A stretch of 5,703 nt of DNA from the NCBI GenBank assembly GCA_039024295.1, contig JBCDIQ010000367.1, forward strand, positions 1 through 5,703, given 5' to 3'. This DNA is from JBCDIQ01 sp039024295. Lineage in GTDB: Bacteria > Bacteroidota > Bacteroidia > J057. Positions 1 through 5,703 of the stretch are shown one piece after another; within the stretch, counting starts at the first letter, position 1; every line of letters begins with the position of its first letter. Below the pieces are notes generated by a model. It did no database searches, was not told the origin of the DNA, and saw nothing but the letters and a program-made list of their open reading frames with translations. Position numbers and translations under genes: made by a program.

Positions 1-161
1 AATTTATAGAATACATTTTAGTATTTCCTTCTCTTTCTCACTTTCCGCAGTTATTTAGCAACTCTCGAATTACAGCAATTTAAAGGCAATGAACATAAAA
101 TATGTTTAATAAAAAGACTGCAACCATCTTTTCATGAATAGAAATCTTTCTAGCTCCCCCT

Positions 162-2000
162 CTATTCAATCACCCCTTCCAACACGCCCCCCTTGGCCAC
201 CATCTCATTTACTCGTTTGGTCACGGCTGGGTCCTCTATTAACGGAGGAGCATGATGCGGTTTGATGCGGGCATCAATCAATAGGGGACCATTGCATCCC
301 CAATGTTTATGCTGGGTAAAACTGCCTACCCCGTAAATATCATGTGAAGGGTTTGAGCGGGTAAAGGTCACCCACAAAAAGTTGTTGAGCTTCTGAGCGG
401 TAAACGCGCTGTCATCCACCAGGACAATCCAGGGAAACCCTTTCAGGCCTGCCTGTTCTTTCAGCTGGGCACACAACCCATTAACCTCCCGCTCAGCAGA
501 AGCCTGGTCCAGAAATTTAGGTCCCTGAACACACAACACGCCTGGTAGTGCCACACGAACATCCGAGAAACCAGGAAAAAGGCTTAGGTCACCAGGAACC
601 TCGGTAGAAAGAGTTCGAATGGGCTTCCCAGCAGCCGCCATTACTACCTTGGACCCTTCGTTTAGCCCTTCCGAAGAATAATCTAAGGTGTCCATCGTGG
701 TACGCGTCTGAAAATGAAGGTCCCTGCGCAGGTCAATTCGTTCCAGCAAATGCGTTAGAAAACCAGGTACATCATGGATATCCAAATCAGGCTGGTCTTC
801 ATGGGCAGTGATGAAGAGGTACTTGGCCAAAGAGGCCTGGCCGAATCCCAATACTGCGTTGGCCACGGTGAGGATTTCCTGCGGCTTACGCTCCTGGTAA
901 GGCATGTACCGCTCGTGACCAATTGCCAGGAGCAAAGGGTGCACCCCAGCGGCATCTACTGCGTGCATCGCATGCAGGCCCGGAACGGAAACGGGTACCA
1001 TGGGTGCGGTGATTTCATGGATTAGCGCCCCAAAGGAGGTATCCTCTTGGGGTGGACGTCCCACCACGGTAAGTGGCCAAATGGCATTCTTTCGGTGGTA
1101 CACAGCCTCTACCTGCATGACGGGAAATTCGTGCTTTAGGCTGTAGTAGCCCAGGTGGTCTCCAAAAGGACCTTCCGGCTTGGTCTGCTTGGGATCAATG
1201 GTTCCCACGATGCAAAAATCTGCATCAGCGGACAGGAAATGCCCGTTTTTTCTCACATACCTAAATCCACGGCCTGCAAACATCCCGGAGAACATCAGTT
1301 CAGACAACCCTTCCGGTAAGGGCATTACCGCCCCAAACGTATGGGCAGGTGGACCTCCTACAAAAATGCTCACCTTCAGGGGTTGTCCCCGCCGTGCGGC
1401 CTGGCTATGATGTACCCCTATTCCTCGATGTATCTGGTAGTGTAAACCAATTTCTTTATTGGGCGCATACTCATTTCCTGCGAGCTGAATACGATACATG
1501 CCCACATTGGTTTTCATGGGACCTGGATTGTCCGGTTCCTCTGTGAGTACTTGCGGAAGGGTAACATAAGGGCCACCATCCATCGGCCAGGAGGTAAGCT
1601 GGGGGAGCTGATCGAGGGTGGTCTGCCCGTAAGTAACAGGGGCTTTGAACCAGGCTTTCCGAGGAAGGGCACGAACAGCTGTTACAGGAGCGGCGAGATA
1701 TTTCTGAGGAGCTTTCAGAAAACTGGTGGGATCAGCTTTGAGCTGAACCACGCGCTTCACCTGTTCAATGGTCGATCGAAAAATGAAATGAGAGCGTTCC
1801 AGGGTGCCAAAAAGGTTACATACCGCTGGGAAGGGGGAACCTTTTACCTGCTCGAATAAAATCGCCGGGCCTTGTTGTTCATAGGCCCGGCGTTGTATTT
1901 CTGCCATTTCCAGGTACGGATCCATCTCCGCTTTCACCCGGACCAAATGGCCATTTTTTTCTAGGTCAAGGACACATGCCTGTAGGCTACGGTATCGCAT
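162..2000 (-). CDS. UbiD-family prenyl-FMN-dependent decarboxylase, long form with extended C-terminus
   Basis: 612 residues. UbiD-family enzymes reversibly decarboxylate aromatic or unsaturated acids using prenylated FMN made by UbiX. The N-terminus lines up with E. coli UbiD from residue 1, supporting this ATG. Seen motifs: NVGMYR at 165-170 (metal-binding Asn and catalytic Arg of the family), LSEL at 232-235 (Glu234, likely metal ligand), and PEGPFGDHLGYY at 275-286 supplying Glu276 and Asp281, which with Arg170 form the catalytic Arg-Glu-Asp/Glu set; GRPPQED lies at 314-320. The core therefore looks active. UbiD is about 500 residues; here the extra length is C-terminal, and residues about 487-582 resemble a second copy of 354-460. 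It starts 42 nt after accC and is probably co-transcribed with it. The substrate is unknown: a menaquinone (futalosine route) or other quinone precursor is an inference from the family. No UbiX partner is in the window. Confidence 0.9.
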   Translation of the reverse strand: MRYRSLQACVLDLEKNGHLVRVKAEMDPYLEMAEIQRRAYEQQGPAILFEQVKGSPFPAVCNLFGTLERSHFIFRSTIEQVKRVVQLKADPTSFLKAPQKYLAAPVTAVRALPRKAWFKAPVTYGQTTLDQLPQLTSWPMDGGPYVTLPQVLTEEPDNPGPMKTNVGMYRIQLAGNEYAPNKEIGLHYQIHRGIGVHHSQAARRGQPLKVSIFVGGPPAHTFGAVMPLPEGLSELMFSGMFAGRGFRYVRKNGHFLSADADFCIVGTIDPKQTKPEGPFGDHLGYYSLKHEFPVMQVEAVYHRKNAIWPLTVVGRPPQEDTSFGALIHEITAPMVPVSVPGLHAMHAVDAAGVHPLLLAIGHERYMPYQERKPQEILTVANAVLGFGQASLAKYLFITAHEDQPDLDIHDVPGFLTHLLERIDLRRDLHFQTRTTMDTLDYSSEGLNEGSKVVMAAAGKPIRTLSTEVPGDLSLFPGFSDVRVALPGVLCVQGPKFLDQASAEREVNGLCAQLKEQAGLKGFPWIVLVDDSAFTAQKLNNFLWVTFTRSNPSHDIYGVGSFTQHKHWGCNGPLLIDARIKPHHAPPLIEDPAVTKRVNEMVAKGGVLEGVIE

Positions 2001-2011
2001 ATATGCAATAA

Positions 2012-2016
2012 CTCCT
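2012..2016 (-). promoter_or_regulatory. Candidate ribosome binding site of the UbiD-family gene
   Basis: The minus strand reads AGGAG ending 11 nt before the ATG at 2000. This is the only gene in the window with a recognisable Shine-Dalgarno-like sequence; efp, accB, accC and the lipoprotein gene lack one, as is common in Bacteroidota. The spacing is slightly long, so its contribution is uncertain. Confidence 0.35.
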
Positions 2017-2042
2017 ATGTCAGGTGGCTTGTTTGCCCAACA

Positions 2043-3389
2043 TCAATCTTTCATGATGTCATGCTCATTCAGGAAGTTGGTTGAGAACTTACCAGAACGA
2101 AACTGCTCGTTACGCATCAGGCGTTTGTGAAAAGGAATCGTAGTTTGCACCCCTTCCACGATGAATTCGTCCAGTGCCCGCTCCATTTTGGAAATCACTT
2201 CCTCACGGGAAAAAGCAGACACAATCAGCTTGCCGATCATCGAGTCATAATAAGGCGGTATGATATAGCCGGAGTAGGCGTGGGTATCCACCCGTACCTT
2301 ATGTCCGCCTGGTTTATGGAAATAGTCGATCTTTCCGGGGCAAGGGCGAAATCCGTTAAAAGGGTCCTCGGCATTGATGCGCACTTCCATGGAGTGCCTT
2401 TCTACGGGGAAATAATCCACGCCAATCAGTGGCTCTCCAGCAGCTACTTTAATTTGCTCCTTTATAAGGTCGTAATCAAAAATTTCTTCTGTCACAGGGT
2501 GTTCTACCTGGATACGGGTATTCATTTCCATGAAGTAGAACTTTCCATGCTTGTCATAGATAAATTCTACTGTTCCCGCCCCCTCATAATCTACATAACG
2601 AGCAGCTGCCACAGCAGCCTCGCCCATCTTTTTACGGGTCTCCGGACTCAGTGCCGGGCTGGGGGATTCCTCCACCAATTTTTGGTGACGCCGCTGGATG
2701 GTGCAATCCCGCTCAGACATATGGATGTGCTTCCCGTGCTGGTCTGAAATCACCTGGATTTCAATGTGGCGTGGCTCCTCAATGAACTTTTCTAAGTACA
2801 TGCCATCGTTGCCAAAGGCGGCGGCTGCCTCTGCCCGTGCGCTGTCCCAGGCAGCTTCCATTTCGTCTGGCTCCCAGACCATGCGCATGCCTTTTCCTCC
2901 ACCACCGGCAGTTGCTTTCAGCAAAACGGGATAGCCTACTTCCTGCGCATTGCTTAGGGCCTCATCCAGCGAAGTAAGAATCCCTTCCGAACCGGGAACT
3001 ACTGGTACACCTGCCTTGATCATGTTGGCTTTCGCAGTAGCCTTATCTCCCATCATGGAGATTACCTGCGCACTGGGACCGATGAACTTTATTCCATGGT
3101 CTGAGCAAAGCTGGGAGAAGTCCGCGTTTTCAGCCAGGAATCCATATCCGGGATGAATCGCATCTACACCGGTGATTTCTGCAGCCGCAATGATATTGGC
3201 CATGCTCAGGTAGCTGTCACGGCTTGCAGCTGGGCCTATGCAAACAGCTTCGTCAGCAAACCTGATGGGAAGGCTTTCTCTGTCAGCAGTTGAGTAAACA
3301 GCAACCGTGTGGATGCCCATTTCCCGGCAGGTACGTATAATCCTCAGGGCAATTTCGCCCCGGTTGGCAATGAGAACTTTCTTAAACAT
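2043..3389 (-). CDS. accC: Biotin carboxylase subunit of acetyl-CoA carboxylase
   Basis: 448 residues, essentially the length of E. coli AccC (449). It uses ATP and bicarbonate to carboxylate the biotin on AccB, the first half-reaction of malonyl-CoA synthesis in the cytoplasm. Domain order is as expected: N-terminal biotin carboxylase fold beginning KKVLIANRGEIALRI (3-17), ATP-grasp domain with Lys116, Lys158 and the glycine-rich loop AGGGGKGM (161-168), EPRHIEIQ (205-212), and a C-terminal biotin carboxylase domain. Catalytic and metal-binding residues are present: Glu275, Glu288, Asn290, Arg292, Glu296 in MEMNTRIQVEHP (287-298), and Arg337 in MEVRINAEDP. Length and the separate accB show this is the fatty-acid-synthesis type rather than a fused acyl-CoA carboxylase. 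It follows accB after 29 nt with no promoter or terminator visible, consistent with co-transcription to keep the subunits balanced. No defects are seen. Confidence 0.97.
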   Translation of the reverse strand: MFKKVLIANRGEIALRIIRTCREMGIHTVAVYSTADRESLPIRFADEAVCIGPAASRDSYLSMANIIAAAEITGVDAIHPGYGFLAENADFSQLCSDHGIKFIGPSAQVISMMGDKATAKANMIKAGVPVVPGSEGILTSLDEALSNAQEVGYPVLLKATAGGGGKGMRMVWEPDEMEAAWDSARAEAAAAFGNDGMYLEKFIEEPRHIEIQVISDQHGKHIHMSERDCTIQRRHQKLVEESPSPALSPETRKKMGEAAVAAARYVDYEGAGTVEFIYDKHGKFYFMEMNTRIQVEHPVTEEIFDYDLIKEQIKVAAGEPLIGVDYFPVERHSMEVRINAEDPFNGFRPCPGKIDYFHKPGGHKVRVDTHAYSGYIIPPYYDSMIGKLIVSAFSREEVISKMERALDEFIVEGVQTTIPFHKRLMRNEQFRSGKFSTNFLNEHDIMKD

Positions 3390-3418
3390 GTGAAGCAGAA
3401 AAGCAGGTGAAACAACAA

Positions 3419-3943
3419 TTACCCGTTGACATCAATCAAGAAAAGGTCCTGATCGTACTCAACCGGCTGGGCATTTTCAACGAGGATTTTCACAATTTTT
3501 CCACTCACCTCTGACTCGATCTCGTTGAATAGCTTCATGGCTTCGATGATACACAGCACTTGACCTTTTTCTACCTGATCCCCCACCTTGGTGAAAGGAT
3601 CCGCTTCTGGAGTAGTAGCCCGGTAAAAAGTACCTATCATCGGAGATTTAAACACATACAGGTTGTCACTGGCAGCAGGCTCTGCTGCAGGAGCAGGAGC
3701 TTTCTTTTCGGCAGTATTTGGCTCGCTGGCCACTACACTGCTCAGGGTTTCTTGTGCCGGCTGAGGAGCAGCAGGCAACAGGGTAGGCATGCTCATAGGA
3801 GAAGGGGCCGCAGCGTAAACTACGCTGTTTTCAGGCATCTGTCGTTTGATTTTAAGCTTAAAATCGTCCTTCTCAATCTCTACCTCTGTAAGGTTGGTCT
3901 TGTTGACCAGTTTGAGCAAGTCTTGTATTTCTTTATACTCCAT
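3419..3943 (-). CDS. accB: Biotin carboxyl carrier protein of acetyl-CoA carboxylase
   Basis: 174 residues. It carries the biotin that AccC carboxylates and that the AccA/AccD carboxyltransferase then uses to make malonyl-CoA. The N-terminal segment (1-35, beginning MEYKEIQDLLKLV) matches the conserved AccB N-terminus thought to contact AccC. Residues about 45-92 are a flexible Pro/Ala-rich linker. The biotinyl domain spans about 95-172: it has the thumb-containing SPMIGTFYRATTPEADPF (100-117) and the biotin attachment motif EAMK with Lys137, followed by the second hairpin SGKIVKILVENAQPVEYDQ. The gene starts 41 nt after efp and ends 29 nt before accC. AccA, AccD and the biotin ligase that modifies Lys137 are not in the window. 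No Shine-Dalgarno sequence is visible before the ATG; the start is chosen because the family's conserved N-terminus begins there. Confidence 0.97.
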   Translation of the reverse strand: MEYKEIQDLLKLVNKTNLTEVEIEKDDFKLKIKRQMPENSVVYAAAPSPMSMPTLLPAAPQPAQETLSSVVASEPNTAEKKAPAPAAEPAASDNLYVFKSPMIGTFYRATTPEADPFTKVGDQVEKGQVLCIIEAMKLFNEIESEVSGKIVKILVENAQPVEYDQDLFLIDVNG

Positions 3944-3984
3944 AGTCTGCGCAATATTGAAATTGGGTGCAATGTTGAGGGTGG

Positions 3985-4548
3985 CTATTTCACACGCTCC
4001 ATGTATTTTCTGTTGGCAGTATCGATCTTGACCTTGTCCCCAATGTTGATAAACAAAGGAACACGAATCTCTGCGCCCCCGGCGACAGTAGCAGGCTTCA
4101 AGGTATTTGTTGCAGTATCACCTTTTATACCGGGTTCTGTATAGGTTATTTCTCGGATAACCGTTTGGGGCATTTCAACTGTCAATACGGAGTCGTCTTC
4201 TGTGTTGAATAGCACTTCACACATCTCGCCCTCAGTCAGCAAATCAATGCTATCAAACATGTCTTTGGCCAACTCCACCTGTTCCCAGGTTTCGGTATTC
4301 ATGAACACGAGGTTATCACCGCTGTCGTAAGAGTACTGATAGGTTCGGCGCTCCACTCGGATGTCATCTAACTTCGCGTTTGAGTTAAATGAGTTTTCAA
4401 TCACCTTGCCTGTGGTAAGGCTCTTCATCTTAGCCCGATAAAAGGCACCACCACGTCCCATTTTGACGTGCTGAAAACTCACTATTGAATAAATGTCATT
4501 GTTATACCGAATGGTCAGGCCGTTTCTGATGTCGGATGCATTAGCCAT
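3985..4548 (-). CDS. efp: Translation elongation factor P
   Basis: 187 residues, the normal EF-P length (E. coli 188). EF-P binds ribosomes stalled at consecutive prolines, between the P and E sites, and promotes peptide bond formation. Three domains are recognisable: an N-terminal KOW-like domain (about 1-63), a middle OB-type domain (about 64-127, containing RVERRTYQYSY), and a C-terminal OB domain (about 128-187) with the family signature region GGAEIRVPLFINIGDKVKID. The functional loop reads VKMGRGGAF at residues 28-36. By alignment with E. coli (KPGKGQAF), Arg32 occupies the place of the beta-lysylated Lys34 and Met30 replaces the loop proline; see findings. efp leads the probable efp-accB-accC-ubiD-like unit and has a candidate promoter just upstream. 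There is no Shine-Dalgarno sequence before the ATG. Identity is certain; how the loop is modified is not. Confidence 0.97.
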   Translation of the reverse strand: MANASDIRNGLTIRYNNDIYSIVSFQHVKMGRGGAFYRAKMKSLTTGKVIENSFNSNAKLDDIRVERRTYQYSYDSGDNLVFMNTETWEQVELAKDMFDSIDLLTEGEMCEVLFNTEDDSVLTVEMPQTVIREITYTEPGIKGDTATNTLKPATVAGGAEIRVPLFINIGDKVKIDTANRKYMERVK

Positions 4549-4576
4549 AGAATGCCAGTAATTTTTAGTGGGAACG

Positions 4577-4584
4577 CAAAACTA
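4577..4584 (-). promoter_or_regulatory. Candidate Bacteroidota-type -7 promoter element upstream of efp
   Basis: On the minus strand this reads TAGTTTTG, a full match to the Bacteroidota sigma-A -7 consensus TAnnTTTG. It lies 28 nt before the efp ATG inside the 51-nt gap after the lipoprotein gene, which would give a 5' leader of roughly 20 nt. No convincing TTTG is found at the expected -33 position, so the promoter is partial and could be a chance match in AT-rich DNA. If real, it would start transcription of the efp-accB-accC-ubiD-like unit. Confidence 0.4.
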
Positions 4585-4599
4585 ACAAAATTCGATAAA

Positions 4600-5583
4600 C
4601 TATTCGCCTTTGGGGGCAACGTAATGGTAAGCTTTAATAAATATTGGCGAGCCCTGCCGCAAAGCGGCCAAATTACCTGAACGAATGTTTCTTATTTTGA
4701 CGGTATCTCGCTGGCTTATCCAAAGGGTTCCTGAAAAGAAGTCTACTTCGAAATCCTGTACCTCCGTAAGCGCAGTTCCGGAAAGTTGGCCATCTTCCAG
4801 AAAAAAATCTTCCAATATGGCACTTCCGTATAAATCCCTGGCAAAGGGTGTATACCTCACTTTCTGATACGTCACTGCTTCCTCAATCGGACGCCTCACC
4901 TGATCGGTTACCACACTGATGGCAGTGGCACGCAATACAGAATCCTGGGTCTGTACCCAAACTGAAAGTCCATTATCTGCTTGTAAATCTACTATGGGGT
5001 AGTCAAACGTGTATTTCTCAAGCGGAGACAACGTTTCTTCACGAAAGGTATGTATCTCATTGCTTCCAACCTGTACATAAAATCGCTGGTTTCGCCAGAG
5101 CAACTTCCGAGGAGACGCTTCTAACGCTATCTGATATTCCAGTTCCCCATCTTCTTTATTTACGAATAACAAGGAATTACGAAGGGTATCTCCAACAAGT
5201 ATATAAATGCTTCCAACTGTCAGCCTGTGCACCCCTAAGGTGTCAAATACGAAAGAAGTGGCAACTTGATTCGTTTCCATATTGAACTTCACAAGGCCTG
5301 CCTGACCTGCTGCTAACCAGCAAAAATTTGCTTCTCCTGCCAAGTCAAGTATTTCAAGTCCCAATGCACTTCCCAGGTTGGGATTAAGCACTTCCCCTTC
5401 CTGTTGCCAAAGTTCTGCCCTACCAGTCTCTTCTTTAACCAATAACAAACTTGACTGTGTCACCGGAATAAACTCCTCATCAGGATCGAACTCACAACTG
5501 CACAGGCAACATGCGGTAAGCAACAACGCCAAGAGTTTTAAAGGAGGTCCAAATATGCAATATGAATCAATGGCGATTTTCAT
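4600..5583 (-). CDS. Predicted lipoprotein of unknown function, possibly beta-propeller-like
   Basis: 327 residues from the ATG at 5583. The frame stays open upstream to a TTG at 5634, but that start would place the terminator T tract inside the gene and bury the signal peptide, so the ATG is preferred. The N-terminus (MKIAIDSYCIFGPPLK, then a hydrophobic LLALLLTACCLC) is a lipoprotein signal peptide. Two cysteines fit a lipobox: Cys25 (LTAC) and Cys30 (LCSC); Cys30 is followed by acidic residues EFDPDEE, similar in character to Bacteroidota surface-export signals. The mature part is rich in short beta-strand-like segments with aromatic residues (for example FCWLAAGQAGLVKF, SVWVQTQDSVLR, GTLWISQRDTVKIR), suggestive of a YncE- or WD-like propeller, but I recognise no family signature or catalytic motif. 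It ends 51 nt before efp; no functional link with the downstream genes is evident. Confidence 0.8.
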   Translation of the reverse strand: MKIAIDSYCIFGPPLKLLALLLTACCLCSCEFDPDEEFIPVTQSSLLLVKEETGRAELWQQEGEVLNPNLGSALGLEILDLAGEANFCWLAAGQAGLVKFNMETNQVATSFVFDTLGVHRLTVGSIYILVGDTLRNSLLFVNKEDGELEYQIALEASPRKLLWRNQRFYVQVGSNEIHTFREETLSPLEKYTFDYPIVDLQADNGLSVWVQTQDSVLRATAISVVTDQVRRPIEEAVTYQKVRYTPFARDLYGSAILEDFFLEDGQLSGTALTEVQDFEVDFFSGTLWISQRDTVKIRNIRSGNLAALRQGSPIFIKAYHYVAPKGE

Positions 5584-5611
5584 CGATGGAAAATAACGCC
5601 GATATAATCCT

Positions 5612-5645
5612 AAAAACAAAAAAAGCCCAGGCAAAAGCCCGGGCT
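5612..5645 (-). terminator. Rho-independent terminator for minus-strand transcription
   Basis: Read on the minus strand, AGCCCGGGC (5645-5637), a TTTT loop (5636-5633) and GCCTGGGCT (5632-5624) form a 9-bp GC-rich stem with one G-T wobble. The stem runs directly into a T tract: seven T (5624-5618, the first one being the last stem base), one G, then five T. On the plus strand the same hairpin has an A-C mismatch and no T tract after it, so it acts in the minus direction only. It should end a transcription unit whose gene or RNA lies mostly or wholly beyond the right edge of the window. Confidence 0.85.
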
Positions 5646-5703
5646 CCAGTCGTCGTTGTTACCATGAAAAGATCGGAAAGAACGCTGTCTCAGGTTATTT
5701 GCC

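Noticed and set aside
1..16. Possible start of another minus-strand gene: ATG at 16-14 (reading MYSIN to the edge), preceded by a purine-rich GAGAAGGAAA.
   Set aside because: Only five codons lie in the window, and a plus-strand frame (3-83, ending in TAA) is equally open across the same bases. Neither direction can be supported.
112..132. Inverted repeat AAAAGA / TCTTTT with a 9-nt loop, followed by T-rich sequence on either strand, downstream of the UbiD-like gene.
   Set aside because: The stem is only six, mainly A-T, base pairs, so it is too weak to call a terminator. It may still mark the end of the operon, but nothing else supports that.
139..152. Perfect inverted repeat TAGAAA-TC-TTTCTA just after the UbiD-like stop codon.
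   Set aside because: It is AT-rich with a two-base centre and no T tract on the minus strand; such short palindromes are common by chance in AT-rich DNA.
2127..2747. 206-codon plus-strand open frame opposite accC, and several shorter ones opposite the other genes.
   Set aside because: They lie wholly inside well-identified minus-strand genes, show no recognisable protein features, and are explained by the codon use of the real genes.
5541..5596. Plus-strand mini-frame of 13 codons (MQYESMAIFIDGK, ATG at 5555) with a perfect AAGGAGG seven bases before it.
   Set aside because: It is antisense to the lipoprotein signal peptide; the Shine-Dalgarno look-alike is the complement of codons for Gly-Pro-Pro. 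No promoter is evident and the lineage seldom relies on such sites.
5603..5608. TATAAT on the plus strand.
   Set aside because: There is no matching -35 element, Bacteroidota promoters use a different -7 consensus, and no plus-strand gene follows.
5567..5665. 32-codon minus-strand frame running through the terminator with clustered Phe codons, resembling an attenuator leader peptide.
   Set aside because: The Phe codons come from the terminator T tract itself, and the frame runs through the hairpin instead of ending before it, so it does not fit the leader-peptide attenuation layout.
5661..5703. Right edge: a TAA at 5697-5695 on the minus strand could end the gene served by the terminator.
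   Set aside because: Only two codons precede it in the window, so the frame cannot be tested; a structural RNA or another frame is equally possible. The AGATCGGAAAGA stretch (5669-5680) resembles sequencing adapter only partly and is probably chance.

Overview
The window reads as ordinary chromosomal DNA of a Bacteroidota bacterium, most likely a Cytophagales-type lineage. The grounds are protein style (AccB, AccC and EF-P sequences, and a lipoprotein with acidic residues after its cysteine), mostly absent Shine-Dalgarno sequences, a TAnnTTTG-type -7 promoter element before efp, and moderate G+C. The genus cannot be fixed from sequence alone. All five supported genes lie on the minus strand, are intact, and read from right to left.

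Layout from the right edge. Positions 5612-5645 hold a strong intrinsic terminator for minus-strand transcription arriving from beyond the window. Only 28 nt after its T tract begins a gene for an unrecognised secreted lipoprotein (4600-5583). A 51-nt gap carrying a candidate promoter follows, then efp (elongation factor P, 3985-4548), accB (biotin carboxyl carrier protein, 3419-3943), accC (biotin carboxylase, 2043-3389) and a long UbiD-family decarboxylase (162-2000). Gaps among these four are 41, 29 and 42 nt with no terminator visible between them, so they probably form one transcription unit. The last 161 bases at the left are AT-rich and hold no gene I can support.

How the genes work together. 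AccC and AccB carry out the first half of acetyl-CoA carboxylase: ATP-dependent carboxylation of the biotin on AccB, for malonyl-CoA and fatty acid synthesis. EF-P relieves ribosome stalling at proline stretches; efp often sits near accBC in bacteria. The UbiD-family enzyme is a prenyl-FMN-dependent decarboxylase, plausibly for a quinone intermediate (futalosine-route menaquinone is one option), but no UbiX or other quinone gene is present to confirm this.

Most notable points: (1) the UbiD-like protein is about 110 residues longer than typical UbiD and its C-terminal part looks internally duplicated; (2) the EF-P loop tip carries Arg32 instead of the Lys of the E. coli type and lacks the usual loop proline, raising the question of its modification; (3) the lipoprotein gene starts almost on top of a terminator. 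I see no CRISPR, mobile element, RNA gene or clear novel multi-gene system.
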